Shown here in pieces: positions 17,801 to 27,116 of a stretch of 64,000 nt of DNA. The notes beneath the pieces are model-generated. The model had not been told where the DNA came from and searched no databases. It saw only the letters and a program-made list of their open reading frames with translations. The DNA is taken from positions 240,372 to 304,371 of the forward strand of contig NZ_JAMHFY010000004.1 in assembly GCF_023897015.1 (NCBI RefSeq). The letters run 5' to 3'. The translations under genes and the position numbers were made by a program. This DNA is from Desulfosporosinus nitroreducens (GTDB lineage: Bacteria; Bacillota; Desulfitobacteriia; Desulfitobacteriales; Desulfitobacteriaceae). Numbering within the stretch: position 1 is the stretch's first letter; each line of letters begins with the position of its first letter.

Positions 17801-18044
17801 ACACAAATACCTCCCAACAATTTATTATTGACTTTATGTTGGGTATTATATAACGAGTGAGCGTGAAAGAGTTCAGGTGGACAACAAAAAACTTTCCCAG
17901 GCCCTAAAGCCCAGGAAGGTTTCTACGATGAACGGCGTTGTTACATTTTGTCGTTTTGTCGTTTTATTCATAATATTTTTAAATTAATGAATTCTTTCAC
18001 ATTGAAGGAAGTAAGCAGAAAATATAGAATACTCAACACTATAG

Positions 18045-18278
18045 CAAGCTCATGACCTACTAGAAGAATTTACTAAACGTTGGTTAGCGCACGATGGGTT
18101 ATGGTTCCAAGCTATTGAGCAAGTGCGTGAACTAGATGAGGCGGCGGAGTGTGATATTGAGGCTTGGCGAAAATTCACTGTCATTGAGGCTAAACGAATT
18201 ATGACTTTCCTCGACCTACCTAAACATGGGGGCTTAGATGCCTTGGAAATAATAATTTATGCTAATGAAATTAATTGA
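18045..18278 (+). pseudogene. Remnant of a DUF6125-like gene
   Basis: The frame open from 18045 to the stop at 18276 encodes LEEFTKRWLAHDGLWFQ, then AWRKFTVIEAKRIMTFL and LPKHGGLDAL. This resembles the N-terminal part of a family of about 200-residue anaerobe proteins (W-AHDG-WFQA and IEAKRIM signatures, recalled). There is no start codon or ribosome binding site in frame, and the C-terminal half is missing, so it is a decayed fragment. Confidence 0.5.
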
Positions 18279-18335
18279 TTTGCTTAATAATAAATACTCC
18301 GATATATTTACTTTTAAATTAAGGAGGTGTTTCAA

Positions 18336-18770
18336 ATGAAAAGTACTTTACAATCTGGTTTGTATTATGAGTTTAAGTTTACCGTTCCAGAAAACAAAAC
18401 TGTTCCTTATCTTTACCCTGAATCGGAAGAATTCCAAGCAATGCCTAAAGTGTTTGGAACGGGATTTATGGTGGGCTTATTTGAATGGGCATGTATTAAA
18501 GCTATCAATCCTCATTTGGATTGGCCTAATGAACAAACCGTTGGAACTGATGTTAAATTAAGCCACATTGCCGCTACACCGCCAGGTTTTACTGTTACAG
18601 TTAAACTACGGTTAGAAAAGATCGAAGGTAAAAGATTATTCTTTCATGTAGAAGCCCATGATGGGATAGACCGAATTTCTGAAGGTACTCATGAGAGATT
18701 CATCATTGATGCGGCTAAGTTTAATGAAAAGGTAAACAGGAAATCAGAGATTAAAAGCATAACTGAGTAA
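18336..18770 (+). CDS. Hotdog-fold thioesterase of the fluoroacetyl-CoA thioesterase (FlK) type
   Basis: 144 residues ending in the characteristic GTHERFIIDAAKF. Other family features are the N-terminal extension ending in GFMVGLFEWAC and VGTDVKLSHIAATPPG. FlK-type proteins are small hotdog dimers that hydrolyse short acyl-CoA esters; most homologues are not specific for fluoroacetyl-CoA. The start is the ATG at 18336 with AAGGAGG 9 bases upstream; the GTG at 18327 overlaps that site. It could release CoA from acryloyl-, propionyl- or similar CoA esters in line with the nearby genes, but this is inference. Confidence 0.75.
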   Translation: MKSTLQSGLYYEFKFTVPENKTVPYLYPESEEFQAMPKVFGTGFMVGLFEWACIKAINPHLDWPNEQTVGTDVKLSHIAATPPGFTVTVKLRLEKIEGKRLFFHVEAHDGIDRISEGTHERFIIDAAKFNEKVNRKSEIKSITE

Positions 18771-18944
18771 GAAGCCCCCAAGAACAGCACAGTTAGAACA
18801 CTTTGCCTAACGTCCCGCACCCTCTTGCAACGTCGTAAACGCTACCCTAGCATTCAACAAGGGCTTTGATAGTTCCTTCCAAAATCGTAGAAATAATCCC
18901 TGATTCTGCCATGCAAACCAAAGAGGCCAGAACGACTTCAAACA

Positions 18945-19241
18945 TCAGCTCATGCTCTGCATTAACCAAAAATATTCAAAGATTAAGATCATTAGGTTGA
19001 CTCCAACTAAAGCCAGTAAATTTCGCAACCAATTTTCAGGGTACTTCCAGTAATAAAACAAGATATTGAAAATGACTAAGAAACCAGAACAGATGCCCCA
19101 GCGTACATAAAGTTCTTGTTCAGGCGAAAATAAATGGACAAACCATAACAATGGGAGAAACAAAAATACACTCAAAAATGTAATCATCGTGTATCCGATC
19201 AAGCGGCGCAGATCATCAGGACTCGGCTTCGCCTTGCTCAT
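18945..19241 (-). CDS. Small hypothetical membrane protein, three predicted helices
   Basis: 98 residues. A short charged N-terminus (KAKPSPDDLRR) is followed by hydrophobic segments at about 16-35, 47-63 and 72-93. GAGGGGG stands about 7 bases before the ATG. I do not recognise a family. It stands alone, oriented with the DUF5667 gene. Confidence 0.55.
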   Translation of the reverse strand: MSKAKPSPDDLRRLIGYTMITFLSVFLFLPLLWFVHLFSPEQELYVRWGICSGFLVIFNILFYYWKYPENWLRNLLALVGVNLMILIFEYFWLMQSMS

Positions 19242-19347
19242 TGTCTTTCCCCCTCATCTTCACAGTTTCTCACGAGTAAGTATAACACGTATTATATATG
19301 GTTCAAAAGATTTGATCCTATGAACCTATATACCTCTTCCCAAGAGA

Positions 19348-19371
19348 AAAGCGACTCCAAAGAGTCGCTTT
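19348..19371. terminator. Hairpin terminator between the DUF5667 gene and the small membrane protein gene
   Basis: AAAGCGACTC pairs with GAGTCGCTTT; the minus strand continues TTTTCTC. A second hairpin GATCACCT/AGGTGATC with T run lies at 19386-19410. Confidence 0.6.
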
Positions 19372-19411
19372 AGCAGTCAACTTGCGGATCACCTAACTTG
19401 AAGGTGATCTT

Positions 19412-20503
19412 TTATTTATCATCCCGTTGGTTATTTTGTTTTTTGTCTTCGCCGCTGTCATTTCCTTTTTCACTCTGTTTGTTGCGTTCTTCATTGTTCT
19501 TTATAGAAGAGTGGTCACTGGAAGGTGCTGACTGCGATTTTGCAGGAGCAACAGTCACAGAAGACGGCTGACTATTGGTTATAGACGCTTCCTCGTCAGA
19601 TGCTGCTTCATCAGTCTCAGTTGCTGTTTGGTCTTGGTCTTCACCATCTTGGTCCTCATCATCAAGCTGGATGTTTTTATTTTGTTTTAGTGATTTTTTA
19701 AACTCTTTTAACGCCTCTTTGGCCTGTTTTTCCAAAGATTTATTTTCGGTTGCCGGTGTTATTACAGGTTCAGTTGAATTCTCCGTCGTTTCTGGTGCAG
19801 TTACCGGGGCATTTTTTGCTTCTTGTTTTTCCATTTTTGAAACTGCCTTTTCCATGGAGCGCACAACATTGAGCGCTAACCTTTGAGCGGCCTGCGGAGG
19901 AAGCTTATCTAACAAATCGCCTAAGACCTTAACGTTATTTTGATTAACATTTGTGAGGGCGATGACCAGCTTTTTAGCCTCTTCAGAGTCAGGATCTTCA
20001 ACTTGATCCAGAAATTCCTGTGCCTGGGTAATCTTATCCGTGTATTCACTGAAAGCTATCTCAGATTCTTCTGTTTTACCTTCAGTCATTAGCTTCTGTG
20101 CTTTGGCCAGCTTTTCAAGTGCCTGCTGTTGATTTAACTCGCTCTTGCGCGCTGGGTCAAAGGCCAAAGCCACTTTGAGTTCTCCTATTAAATCGGATAA
20201 CCAATTGGCAGGATCGATTACATTGCCCTCAGCATCGGTAACGGACGTCGATTCTTCATCTTCGTTATCTGTATTCGCGGTATCTGCACTTGTTGTATTC
20301 GTGCGCGCGGTATCCGTGTTCTTGGTATCCTTACTCCTTGTACCATTATTCGTCTTATCCGTGCTAGTGCCAGTGGTAGTAGATGTAGTTTCCACCTGGG
20401 CTGCTGTTTCTGCAAGAACTAACGTTGTTCCTAGCGGAAGGGCCAAAAGTGCTGCTGCAACGGCAACCGCAAGTTGTTTCTTAATTGTTTTTGTCGATTT
20501 CAT
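19412..20503 (-). CDS. Secreted DUF5667-domain protein with low-complexity tails
   Basis: 363 residues. A signal peptide (KKQLAVAVAAALLALP then cleavage near AETA) is followed by a Thr/Asn/Asp-rich linker, a helical DUF5667-like domain at about 105-215 (LAFDPARKSELNQQQALEKL and the alternating coiled-coil pattern after it), and a Lys/Glu/Asp-rich C-terminal tail (from about 220). The protein should be exported and mostly disordered outside its core. In other Firmicutes such genes often sit near sigma factor/anti-sigma pairs, but none is here. AAGAGGGA precedes the ATG at 20503. Function unknown. Confidence 0.7.
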   Translation of the reverse strand: MKSTKTIKKQLAVAVAAALLALPLGTTLVLAETAAQVETTSTTTGTSTDKTNNGTRSKDTKNTDTARTNTTSADTANTDNEDEESTSVTDAEGNVIDPANWLSDLIGELKVALAFDPARKSELNQQQALEKLAKAQKLMTEGKTEESEIAFSEYTDKITQAQEFLDQVEDPDSEEAKKLVIALTNVNQNNVKVLGDLLDKLPPQAAQRLALNVVRSMEKAVSKMEKQEAKNAPVTAPETTENSTEPVITPATENKSLEKQAKEALKEFKKSLKQNKNIQLDDEDQDGEDQDQTATETDEAASDEEASITNSQPSSVTVAPAKSQSAPSSDHSSIKNNEERNKQSEKGNDSGEDKKQNNQRDDK

Positions 20504-20754
20504 TAGATTCCCTCTTTCCTTTAAATAATAATTTACTTAGCAATAATTGGTTTAGAATTTAATATTCCTTCCCCTCTTAATACTAAATTCACCTTACACA
20601 GTATCTTACGAACCTTAGATTGTTTTTTAGGGGGTCCTTCGAGAAAATTGGATGTCTATTGTTAAGTAGCAAAGATGTTTAATACTGTCTCCCTTTATTT
20701 TTAATTATTAATAGATGATATTGTTAAATGGTAACAATGTAACTATAGACGTTA

Positions 20755-20792
20755 AAAAAAACCGCAACAAATAATTATTGTTGCGGTTTTTT
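20755..20792. terminator. Bidirectional terminator
   Basis: AAAAACCGCAACAA pairs with TTGTTGCGGTTTTT over a 7-base loop. A/T runs flank both sides. The stretch 20504-20754 holds no gene I can support. Confidence 0.7.
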
Positions 20793-20930
20793 GGACATTT
20801 AAGAGAAAATTTCGTAATGATTCTTTATTTTCTATACCTTTTCTTTTCCTTTGGCGAGAATACTATTGTGAGCGTCTTTTTATACTCTTCGCATCCCCAT
20901 GGAGAGTGCACTTTAATAACCTGACCAGCA

Positions 20931-20960
20931 CAAAAACACCGAGAATAAATTCTCGGTGAA
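20931..20960 (-). terminator. Terminator of the tRNA-Pro-Arg-His array
   Basis: CACCGAGAAT pairs with ATTCTCGGTG with a 2-base loop; the minus strand continues TTTTTGTG. It begins 15 bases after tRNA-His. Confidence 0.8.
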
Positions 20961-20972
20961 ATCTTTGTATTA

Positions 20973-21049
20973 TGGGGTGGGTGATGGGGCTTGAACCCAC
21001 GAATGCCGGAACCACAACCCGGTGCGTTAACCACTTCGCCACACCCACC
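20973..21049 (-). tRNA. tRNA-His (anticodon GTG)
   Basis: A 77-base cloverleaf including the extra 5' G (G-1) opposite C73 that is typical of tRNA-His, acceptor GTGGGTG/CACCCAC, anticodon loop TTGTGGT and encoded CCA. It is last in a three-tRNA array. Confidence 0.95.
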
Positions 21050-21067
21050 ATAGGAATTTTGTTTAAT

Positions 21068-21144
21068 TGGTGCGCCTGGAGAGATTCGAACCCCCGACAA
21101 CCTGCTTAGAAGGCAGATGCTCTATCCAACTGAGCTACAGGCGC
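21068..21144 (-). tRNA. tRNA-Arg (anticodon TCT)
   Basis: 77 bases: acceptor GCGCCTG/CAGGCGC, anticodon loop CTTCTAA, T loop GTTCGAATC, encoded CCA. It reads AGA/AGG. Confidence 0.95.
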
Positions 21145-21209
21145 AGTTTCAAGGATACGATTTGTCAACCCAGGTTACCACTTCAACTAAAAGGAAAACT
21201 GGGAATTAA

Positions 21210-21286
21210 TGGTCGGGGCAGAGGGATTTGAACCCCCGGCCTCCTGCTCCCAAGGCAGGCGCGCTACCAAGCTGCGCTATACCCCG
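21210..21286 (-). tRNA. tRNA-Pro (anticodon TGG)
   Basis: 77 bases: acceptor CGGGGTA opposite TGCCCCG, anticodon stem CCTGC/GCAGG around CTTGGGA (TGG), encoded CCA. It is first in the array. Confidence 0.95.
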
Positions 21287-21302
21287 ATTTGGTGACTTGA
21301 TT

Positions 21303-21331
21303 AGTATAGCTCATCTTTAAGTATTCGTCAA
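21303..21331 (-). promoter_or_regulatory. Promoter of the tRNA array
   Basis: Minus strand TTGACG (21331-21326), 17-base spacer, TATACT (21308-21303), 17 bases before tRNA-Pro. Confidence 0.7.
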
Positions 21332-21494
21332 GGAAAAGAGCGAAAAAATATTGGAGAATTTTTTTAGCTATTTTTAACCCTTTTTCTTAAAGTGAATCTG
21401 AATGCTCCTGCATAGAATGCCAACAAAAAACCTATAGAATATCACCCCGGACCCTATGACTGTTTGAGAAATTTGCGCGGTTTCCGGTCTGAAT

Positions 21495-22094
21495 CTAACG
21501 TTTGATTTTGAGGGCTTGGAGGATCGGGATCGCCTTTCGAAATGCTTGAGCTCGATGACTGAGTTTATTTTTTTCAGCTAGTGTTAATTCGGCCATCGTC
21601 CGTGCGTACTCGGGCACAAAAAAGAGAGGGTCGTAACCAAATCCATCCGTTCCGCGACGTTGAGTTAATATTTGCCCTTCGACTGTACCCTCAGTTAGAA
21701 ATTCCTCCCCTTCAGGGGTTGCCACAACTAAGGCACACCGGAACCGCGCCTGCCTTTGGTCATCCGCCACGGTTTCTAATAGTTGAAGGAGTTTGTCGTT
21801 ATTTCGTTCATCATCTTTCGGTTCTCCGGCAAAACGTGCAGAATAGACTCCAGGCGCGCCATCTAAGGCGTCGACTTCCAGCCCTGAGTCATCAGCTAAG
21901 GCAATTAACCCTGTTTTCTTAACGGCAGCTTTGGCTTTGAGAGAAGCGTTGTCAGCGAAGGTTTCTCCATTCTCCTCTACGTCTTCCCAATCCTTAATAT
22001 CTTGTAACGAAAGAACCTCTATCTCTTCATCTACTAGGAGTTCTTGAAGCTCTCGAATTTTTCCTTTGTTTTGAGTTGCAAGTATTATCCTCAT
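21495..22094 (-). CDS. rdgB: XTP/dITP diphosphatase (RdgB/HAM1 family)
   Basis: 199 residues. It hydrolyses non-canonical purine triphosphates (dITP, XTP) to monophosphates and so keeps them out of DNA and RNA. Motifs are [10 protein letters not shown] at the N-terminus, [31 protein letters not shown] and SHRAQAF. The ATG at 22094 overlaps the rph stop by 4 bases, so the two are translationally coupled, the usual rph-rdgB order. Length is normal. Confidence 0.96.
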   Translation of the reverse strand: MRIILATQNKGKIRELQELLVDEEIEVLSLQDIKDWEDVEENGETFADNASLKAKAAVKKTGLIALADDSGLEVDALDGAPGVYSARFAGEPKDDERNNDKLLQLLETVADDQRQARFRCALVVATPEGEEFLTEGTVEGQILTQRRGTDGFGYDPLFFVPEYARTMAELTLAEKNKLSHRAQAFRKAIPILQALKIKR

Positions 22095-22816
22095 GCAGTT
22101 GTTTCCACCGCAGATTTCTGCACTTCCATTAATGTACGAATGCCCTTTTCGGCAAGTTCTAAGAAATTATACAGGTCTGTACGATCAAAGGGAATATCTT
22201 CCGCAGTTCCTTGGATTTCTACAAACTTCCCCGCGCCTGTCATGACGATATTCATGTCGACTTCTGCCTTCGAATCTTCTTCATATTCCAGATCCAAAAC
22301 TACATTTCCCTGGACTTTCCCAACAGAAATAGCGGCTAAGGTATCTTGAACTGGATTTGTTCGAATAAGTTTCTTCTCCATCAAGTATTGAACCGCATCA
22401 GTCATAGCTACGTAAGCTCCAGTAATGGCCGCTGTACGTGTTCCACCATCCGCTTGAAGTACATCGCAATCCAACCAGATTGTTCGTTCACCGAGTTTCT
22501 TTAGATCAATAACTGAGCGTAGGGCACGGCCGATTAATCGTTGAATCTCCATGGTACGGCCAGTGAGCTTTCCCTTACTAGCCTCTCGCTGGGTCCGTGT
22601 TTGGGTCGCTCGTGGAATCATGGCGTATTCCGCAGTAACCCACCCTTTACCTGTCCCTTTCTGAAAATGAGGGACCTTTTCTTCAACGCTGGCTGTACAT
22701 AAAACCCTCGTTTCTCCGATCTCGATGAGAACAGAGCCCTCAGGTATGTTAGTAAATTGACGCGAAATTTTCACAGGACGTAATTCATCATTTGCCCGAC
22801 CATTCGAACGTTGCAT
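22091..22816 (-). CDS. rph: Ribonuclease PH
   Basis: 241 residues. It trims the 3' ends of tRNA precursors by phosphorolysis. Motifs are [52 protein letters not shown] (RNA-binding arginines) and [19 protein letters not shown] (phosphate/active site). It is upstream of rdgB and downstream of a P-loop gene in the same orientation, about 95 bases away. Confidence 0.97.
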   Translation of the reverse strand: MQRSNGRANDELRPVKISRQFTNIPEGSVLIEIGETRVLCTASVEEKVPHFQKGTGKGWVTAEYAMIPRATQTRTQREASKGKLTGRTMEIQRLIGRALRSVIDLKKLGERTIWLDCDVLQADGGTRTAAITGAYVAMTDAVQYLMEKKLIRTNPVQDTLAAISVGKVQGNVVLDLEYEEDSKAEVDMNIVMTGAGKFVEIQGTAEDIPFDRTDLYNFLELAEKGIRTLMEVQKSAVETTA

Positions 22817-22911
22817 ATTGATAACCTTACCTTTCTTTTGGCAAATCTTATTGCTGAGTTTTAGTTTATCAGAATCACGGCAGAAATGCCAATCATCTCC
22901 AAGTTTTTTTG

Positions 22912-23844
22912 TTAAATATTGGCTTTCCTTGCTGCAAATAAATCGAGTGAACGGGCAGGCGTCATTTCCTCTCCTACGATACCAGCGATAGTATAAAGCT
23001 GGGCAATAGGGTCGAACCTAAATTCCTTAAGCAAGTGAAACCCTTTAATATCACTAGATCGCCGAATGTGAATACGAGGACCTGTGCAAGGGTAAAGCAT
23101 TTTCCCTACCCGAATGTGATCATCATTAGCAAAGCAGATGGGCAAATCTGCATCGATTAAATCGAGCACCCGTTGCTCCACCAAATCTAAGTCAATATCG
23201 GGTTTCTCGGGAAGTTCCAATACAAAGCCATGTTTAATATCACTGTGTACTTCAGGCTTTGCCAAGCCCATTTCTTCCAGGATCATAGACGTGATGTCTT
23301 CAGCACTATGGGCCATGCGCCGATACTTTATGGAATCAAAAACAATATCTGCGATACTTTGAGGTTCTGGCCCAAACACCGTTGGACGAGTTACAATTAC
23401 TTCTTCCCCTACTCCTATCAAGACTTCAGCATTAACTCCAAGCTGAGAATACACGAGATCAAAGTGCTCAACAACCACTCGCCGTCCCTTGGCTATGACT
23501 TTTTGAATTGCCTCAGCTATTTTCCAAGGTTGTGTAAACGCAGACTCGAAGCGGACATCTAAATGATAGGTATGATGTCGAAAATTCCCACTATCCGCAT
23601 CTTCCATTAAAGGTAACGGTCGAATATTAATGCCATCATCATCATTGGTCAGTTCTAATCCCGGGAACATACCGCGAATAAGCAAGGACTTTCCAGCTCC
23701 GGCATCACCCACAAACCCGATCAGCTTATCCTCAGGGCTCAAATAACGTTGAGAAATATTTACCCCCAAAAAAAGAAGACGTTTCTTCCCGCGTGGAGCA
23801 AAATAAACGGCCTGCATCAAATGTTCATGAACAAACATTGCCAA
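22912..23844 (-). CDS. P-loop protein with an alanyl-tRNA-synthetase-associated extra domain
   Basis: 310 residues. A P-loop GDAGAGKS at about residue 46 lies in an N-terminal domain ([21 protein letters not shown]). [10 protein letters not shown] near 125 could serve as a Walker B-like strand, and a C-terminal part with [21 protein letters not shown] recalls editing/AlaX-type domains. Proteins of this shape are annotated in Clostridia as having an 'alanine-tRNA synthetase second additional domain'; the name is recalled and the function unproved. The terminal CTGPR...HIRRSSDI could bind zinc or RNA, but that is speculation. It lies upstream of rph. Confidence 0.65.
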   Translation of the reverse strand: MAMFVHEHLMQAVYFAPRGKKRLLFLGVNISQRYLSPEDKLIGFVGDAGAGKSLLIRGMFPGLELTNDDDGINIRPLPLMEDADSGNFRHHTYHLDVRFESAFTQPWKIAEAIQKVIAKGRRVVVEHFDLVYSQLGVNAEVLIGVGEEVIVTRPTVFGPEPQSIADIVFDSIKYRRMAHSAEDITSMILEEMGLAKPEVHSDIKHGFVLELPEKPDIDLDLVEQRVLDLIDADLPICFANDDHIRVGKMLYPCTGPRIHIRRSSDIKGFHLLKEFRFDPIAQLYTIAGIVGEEMTPARSLDLFAARKANI

Positions 23845-23927
23845 AGCTGTGGCCCCCTTCCTTGTTTTTCACATCATTGCTTAACAAGAATTCCTGGATT
23901 AGGTTCTTATAAAAAATCTATAAAACA

Positions 23928-24614
23928 TTATAAAAGTCTTATACTAAAAATAATAAGAAGAATTAGGGGCTGATGAACTAAATAAATCATTAAAGAATTT
24001 CGACTCAACCACAGAATCGGCTTGGAATCGAGCTGAAATGCCCATAAGGGCTCAGGCCTCTGATCATACCAATGTCGATAAGCAAGTATACCCAGGAAAG
24101 TTACACTTATATATGGAAAAAGGGGATAATAATCCATGGACCCAAAACCCTTATACATAAGGCCAAAGGGAAGGAAGAGGCTTGTTTCTATCACTAGTCC
24201 CTTAAACCAAAACCCCAGCAAAGCAGTAACACCGGCAAGGGCCCACAGCATTCGCGAAGACAGGGAGTATAGGAAGGTCGATAAAATCATCGTAACACCT
24301 AAAAAATGAAGAATTCCGAAACGAACATAAATATCCCTCATCGCTAGATACGTTACAACTGTGATTGCCATTCCATAAAGCAATACCTTAAATCCCCGTC
24401 TCACCGGGGATCGGCTAAACCCGCTAGCAAGCCCCGATATAAAGATGAAGAGCAGGGCAGCAGTTTTTCCTACCAGAAACCAAATGGGGTCCTGGTAATT
24501 AATATTTATCCCAGCAAACTCCCTTAAATCATAGACAATATGGAATAAAACCATTAACACAATCGCTATAGCCCTTAGCAGGTCAATCTCCCCATAGCGC
24601 TTCCCAGGGGTCAT
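23928..24614 (-). CDS. DUF1624 membrane acyltransferase-like protein
   Basis: 228 residues with about seven hydrophobic helices. The N-terminus RYGEIDLLRAIAIVLMVLFH is the signature of the heparan-alpha-glucosaminide N-acetyltransferase/acyltransferase-3-like family, in which the histidine near residue 21 is conserved. FISGLASGFS and LVHQPLILL near the end are also typical. It probably transfers acyl groups to a cell-surface sugar or lipid. The start overlaps the stop of the O-methyltransferase by 4 bases. Confidence 0.75.
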   Translation of the reverse strand: MTPGKRYGEIDLLRAIAIVLMVLFHIVYDLREFAGININYQDPIWFLVGKTAALLFIFISGLASGFSRSPVRRGFKVLLYGMAITVVTYLAMRDIYVRFGILHFLGVTMILSTFLYSLSSRMLWALAGVTALLGFWFKGLVIETSLFLPFGLMYKGFGSMDYYPLFPYISVTFLGILAYRHWYDQRPEPLWAFQLDSKPILWLSRNSLMIYLVHQPLILLIIFSIRLL

Positions 24615-25264
24615 AGCACTATCCGCCGACTAACCGACACTCCATCTCCAAATGGTAAAACAGTCGTGGAAAAGTCCGGATTCCGAGAAAGATCCTCTAA
24701 AAATCGCCGCAAGCCACCCACCATGCGATCATACTTCGGAGCAAAGGTACTTTCCGGAACTACCCACCCCCGGAAGAGCACATTGTCCACGACCAGCAAC
24801 CCCCCCGGTGCAATTAAGGGGTAAATTAGACTTAAGTACTCTAAATATTCTCCTTTTGCGGCATCGATAAAGACAAAATCAAACATTGTATCCAGGTTCT
24901 TGAGAATTTTACGGGCATCCCCTTCTAAAGCCGTAACTTGATCACCTAGCCCCGCACGTTCAAGGTATACCCGCGCACGAGCCAGACGATCTTTATTCAT
25001 ATCAATTGTGGTAACGTGCCCACCTGTCTCTTCTGCAGCACGGGCCAACCAGATCGTCGAATATCCGATGGCTGTCCCGATTTCTAAGATAGTCTGCGCC
25101 TTACAAGTATGTACGAGTAAGTTGAGAAAATTCCCAACCATCGGCGTCACAACCGGAATAGTTTCTTTTAAAGCCTGCTCTTCCATCTCACGCAACAGCG
25201 GATCCCGTTCACCCAATAAGGTTTCCAGGTATCGTTCCATTTCAAAGGGGTAAAACAAGGTCAT
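24611..25264 (-). CDS. Class I SAM-dependent O-methyltransferase (YrrM type)
   Basis: 217 residues: SAM-binding motif ILEIGTAIGYSTIWLA at about 60, acidic loop TTIDMNKDRLARAR, and FDFVFIDAAKGEYLEYL containing the metal-binding Asp of cation-dependent O-methyltransferases. Next comes LLVVDNVLFRG. In Bacilli and Clostridia such genes often accompany tRNA-hydroxyuridine methylation (TrmR) or collagenase-type genes; no partner is here. The ATG at 25264 directly abuts GGGAG; the internal ATG at 25240 is an alternative start. Confidence 0.85.
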   Translation of the reverse strand: MTLFYPFEMERYLETLLGERDPLLREMEEQALKETIPVVTPMVGNFLNLLVHTCKAQTILEIGTAIGYSTIWLARAAEETGGHVTTIDMNKDRLARARVYLERAGLGDQVTALEGDARKILKNLDTMFDFVFIDAAKGEYLEYLSLIYPLIAPGGLLVVDNVLFRGWVVPESTFAPKYDRMVGGLRRFLEDLSRNPDFSTTVLPFGDGVSVSRRIVL

Positions 25265-25409
25265 CTCCCTTTCTTATTCTGTCAGATTGCCAATATTTCA
25301 GTTTTTCTTCCACTTTACCACAAAAGATTTAAAAACGCATAAAAAGCATAAAAAAGTATGCCCACTTATGTTGAACGAGCCATTGCCCTTCTGGAAGGAG
25401 TGATTAACG

Positions 25410-25767
25410 ATGAACAAGACTCTTGATTATTACATGGGATTACCGTACAGTTACTCGCTATATTCTGCTGAAGAAGGAGGATTTGTCATCGAGATCCCCG
25501 ATCTCCCTGGTTGCATTACCCAAGGAGAAAGCGCTGAGGAAGCCCTAACTATGATAGAAGATGCCAAGAGGTGTTGGATAGAGGGTTGCCTTAGAGGATG
25601 GGCGGCAAATTCCTGAACCTGTTAGTGAAAAATACTCAGGGAAATTCAATATTAGAGTCCCTAAGAGCCTCCACAAAACTTTATCTGAACAAGCCAAAAA
25701 AGAAAATATAAGTCTCAACCAACTGATTCTATATCACCTATCAAGAAGTATTGGCTTAAATAACTAA
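25410..25767 (+). pseudogene. hicB: HicB-type antitoxin with a one-base frameshift
   Basis: The first frame encodes YSLYSAEEGGFVIEIPDLPG, the partial RNase H-like HicB domain, and ends early at 25616. Removing one G from the GGG at 25583-25585 restores WIEVALEDGRQIPEP and continues with KFNIRVPKSLHKTLSEQA and SLNQLILYHLS, a ribbon-helix-helix DNA-binding tail, to a stop at 25765. The restored protein would have about 118 residues, which is normal for HicB with an RHH domain. GGAAGGAG precedes the ATG. No hicA toxin flanks it. A sequencing error or programmed frameshift remains possible. Confidence 0.7.
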
Positions 25768-25785
25768 TAAAAAAATAATTAATTT

Positions 25786-25814
25786 GAGCGGGAAAATAAA
25801 CCCCGCTCTTTTTT
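25786..25814. terminator. Bidirectional terminator between hicB and the HD-GYP gene
   Basis: GAGCGGG (25786-25792) pairs with CCCGCTC (25802-25808), then TTTTTT on the plus strand; the other side is A/T rich, serving the convergent gene as well. Confidence 0.7.
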
Positions 25815-27036
25815 AATCCAGTACCCGTTTCGCCAAATCAACTAAACCCTTATCCAATATTGTCCCCGATCTACGCTCAATCAAAGCTAAAGCTTCACCA
25901 GAACTCATAGCCCGCCGGTAAGGGCGATCCTCAGTTAACGCCGCAAAAATATCAGCTATTGCCATTAAACGAGCGCCCTCATCGAGATCTTTCTCTCCCA
26001 AGGCGAAGGGATATCCTTTACCATTAAGACATTCGTGATGATGAGCAGCCCATTCAACCATACGAGTCGGAAAACCAGCCTCGGTCAACAAGCGGTGCGT
26101 ATAATATGTATGCGTGCGAATTATTTCAAATTCAGCAGGGTCAAGCGGTCCTGGCTTATCTAGAATCTTCCTGGGTATAGAGAGTTTCCCCAAGTCATGA
26201 AGTAAACCCGCCACATAGATTTCATGTAAACGATCGTCTCCCCATCCATTTCCTCGAGCCAAACGTTCAACAGTTTCCCCAACTGACCGAGAGTGACGCG
26301 CTGTAAACTTACTTTTCTGGTCAATCAGATCCGCGAACGTCGCTGCCAAGTCATCGGTAAAGCCAATTTCCAATTCCCGTGTCGCTGGCAACTGCCGTTG
26401 CCCATACAACAGCCCTAAAGCAATCTGGAGCAGGTCCGGTTGTTCAATGTCCAACCAAAATGCTTCCTTTTGAACGACGTGTTTAAATGCATCCGCCACT
26501 TCCGGGTAAAACAATATCCCCGTACCCTTGGTAACCAATTCTATGATTCCGTCTCTCTCCCGCCGACTTGAAAACCCCCGCTTTAACTGAAGATCAACCC
26601 GGTCTGCTAAAGATAAAATTCGAGCCATTAAAGTAACATCTTCAGCGGGCGCCCTCAAAGCACAATATAAAGGATCCGGAGTCTCATGGTGATATTTGAT
26701 AGCTTGGGCAAGAATTCTTCCAGCAGGAAAGCGCTCAACAATCGATGCTCCCATACGACAATGCCCCTCAAGAATTCGCGGGTCCCCTTTATACTCACCT
26801 GAATAACCTAACGCCCCGATATCATGCAACAGTCCTGCTACTGTAAGATGAACAAGCGATTCCTTATTGAGTCCTAAAAAACGTCCAATACGCATGGCAA
26901 TATAAGCAACCCGTTCTCCGTGCCGCTCTCCCAATGAATTCTGAAAACCTCTCTCAATCTCTTCATCAACTAAACCAAGATCAAGCGCACGGGAAAAGCT
27001 CCACATCTGCCGGATATAGAAAGCATCTTTAAACAT
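25813..27036 (-). CDS. Tandem-HD protein with a C-terminal HD-GYP domain (c-di-GMP phosphodiesterase)
   Basis: 407 residues from the ATG at 27036, which has GGGGGT upstream; the in-frame start at 27087 has no such site. An N-terminal HD domain (GERHGERVAYIAMRIG, GLLHDIGALG, YHHETPDP) is followed by a canonical HD-GYP domain: HSRSVGE, HDLGKLSIPRKIL, HTYYTHRLL, WAAHHHECLNGKGYPF and IADIFAALTEDRPYR. All metal ligands and the GYP triad are present, so it should hydrolyse cyclic di-GMP. There are no membrane segments. It stands next to the repeat array and close to a chemotaxis transducer. Confidence 0.9.
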   Translation of the reverse strand: MFKDAFYIRQMWSFSRALDLGLVDEEIERGFQNSLGERHGERVAYIAMRIGRFLGLNKESLVHLTVAGLLHDIGALGYSGEYKGDPRILEGHCRMGASIVERFPAGRILAQAIKYHHETPDPLYCALRAPAEDVTLMARILSLADRVDLQLKRGFSSRRERDGIIELVTKGTGILFYPEVADAFKHVVQKEAFWLDIEQPDLLQIALGLLYGQRQLPATRELEIGFTDDLAATFADLIDQKSKFTARHSRSVGETVERLARGNGWGDDRLHEIYVAGLLHDLGKLSIPRKILDKPGPLDPAEFEIIRTHTYYTHRLLTEAGFPTRMVEWAAHHHECLNGKGYPFALGEKDLDEGARLMAIADIFAALTEDRPYRRAMSSGEALALIERRSGTILDKGLVDLAKRVLD

Positions 27037-27116
27037 ACCACTACCCCCAATCAGACCAATACACGCTCTATGCTTCACCTGCTCCATTAGTCCAGTCTAT
27101 TCTAACGACTTTCCCC

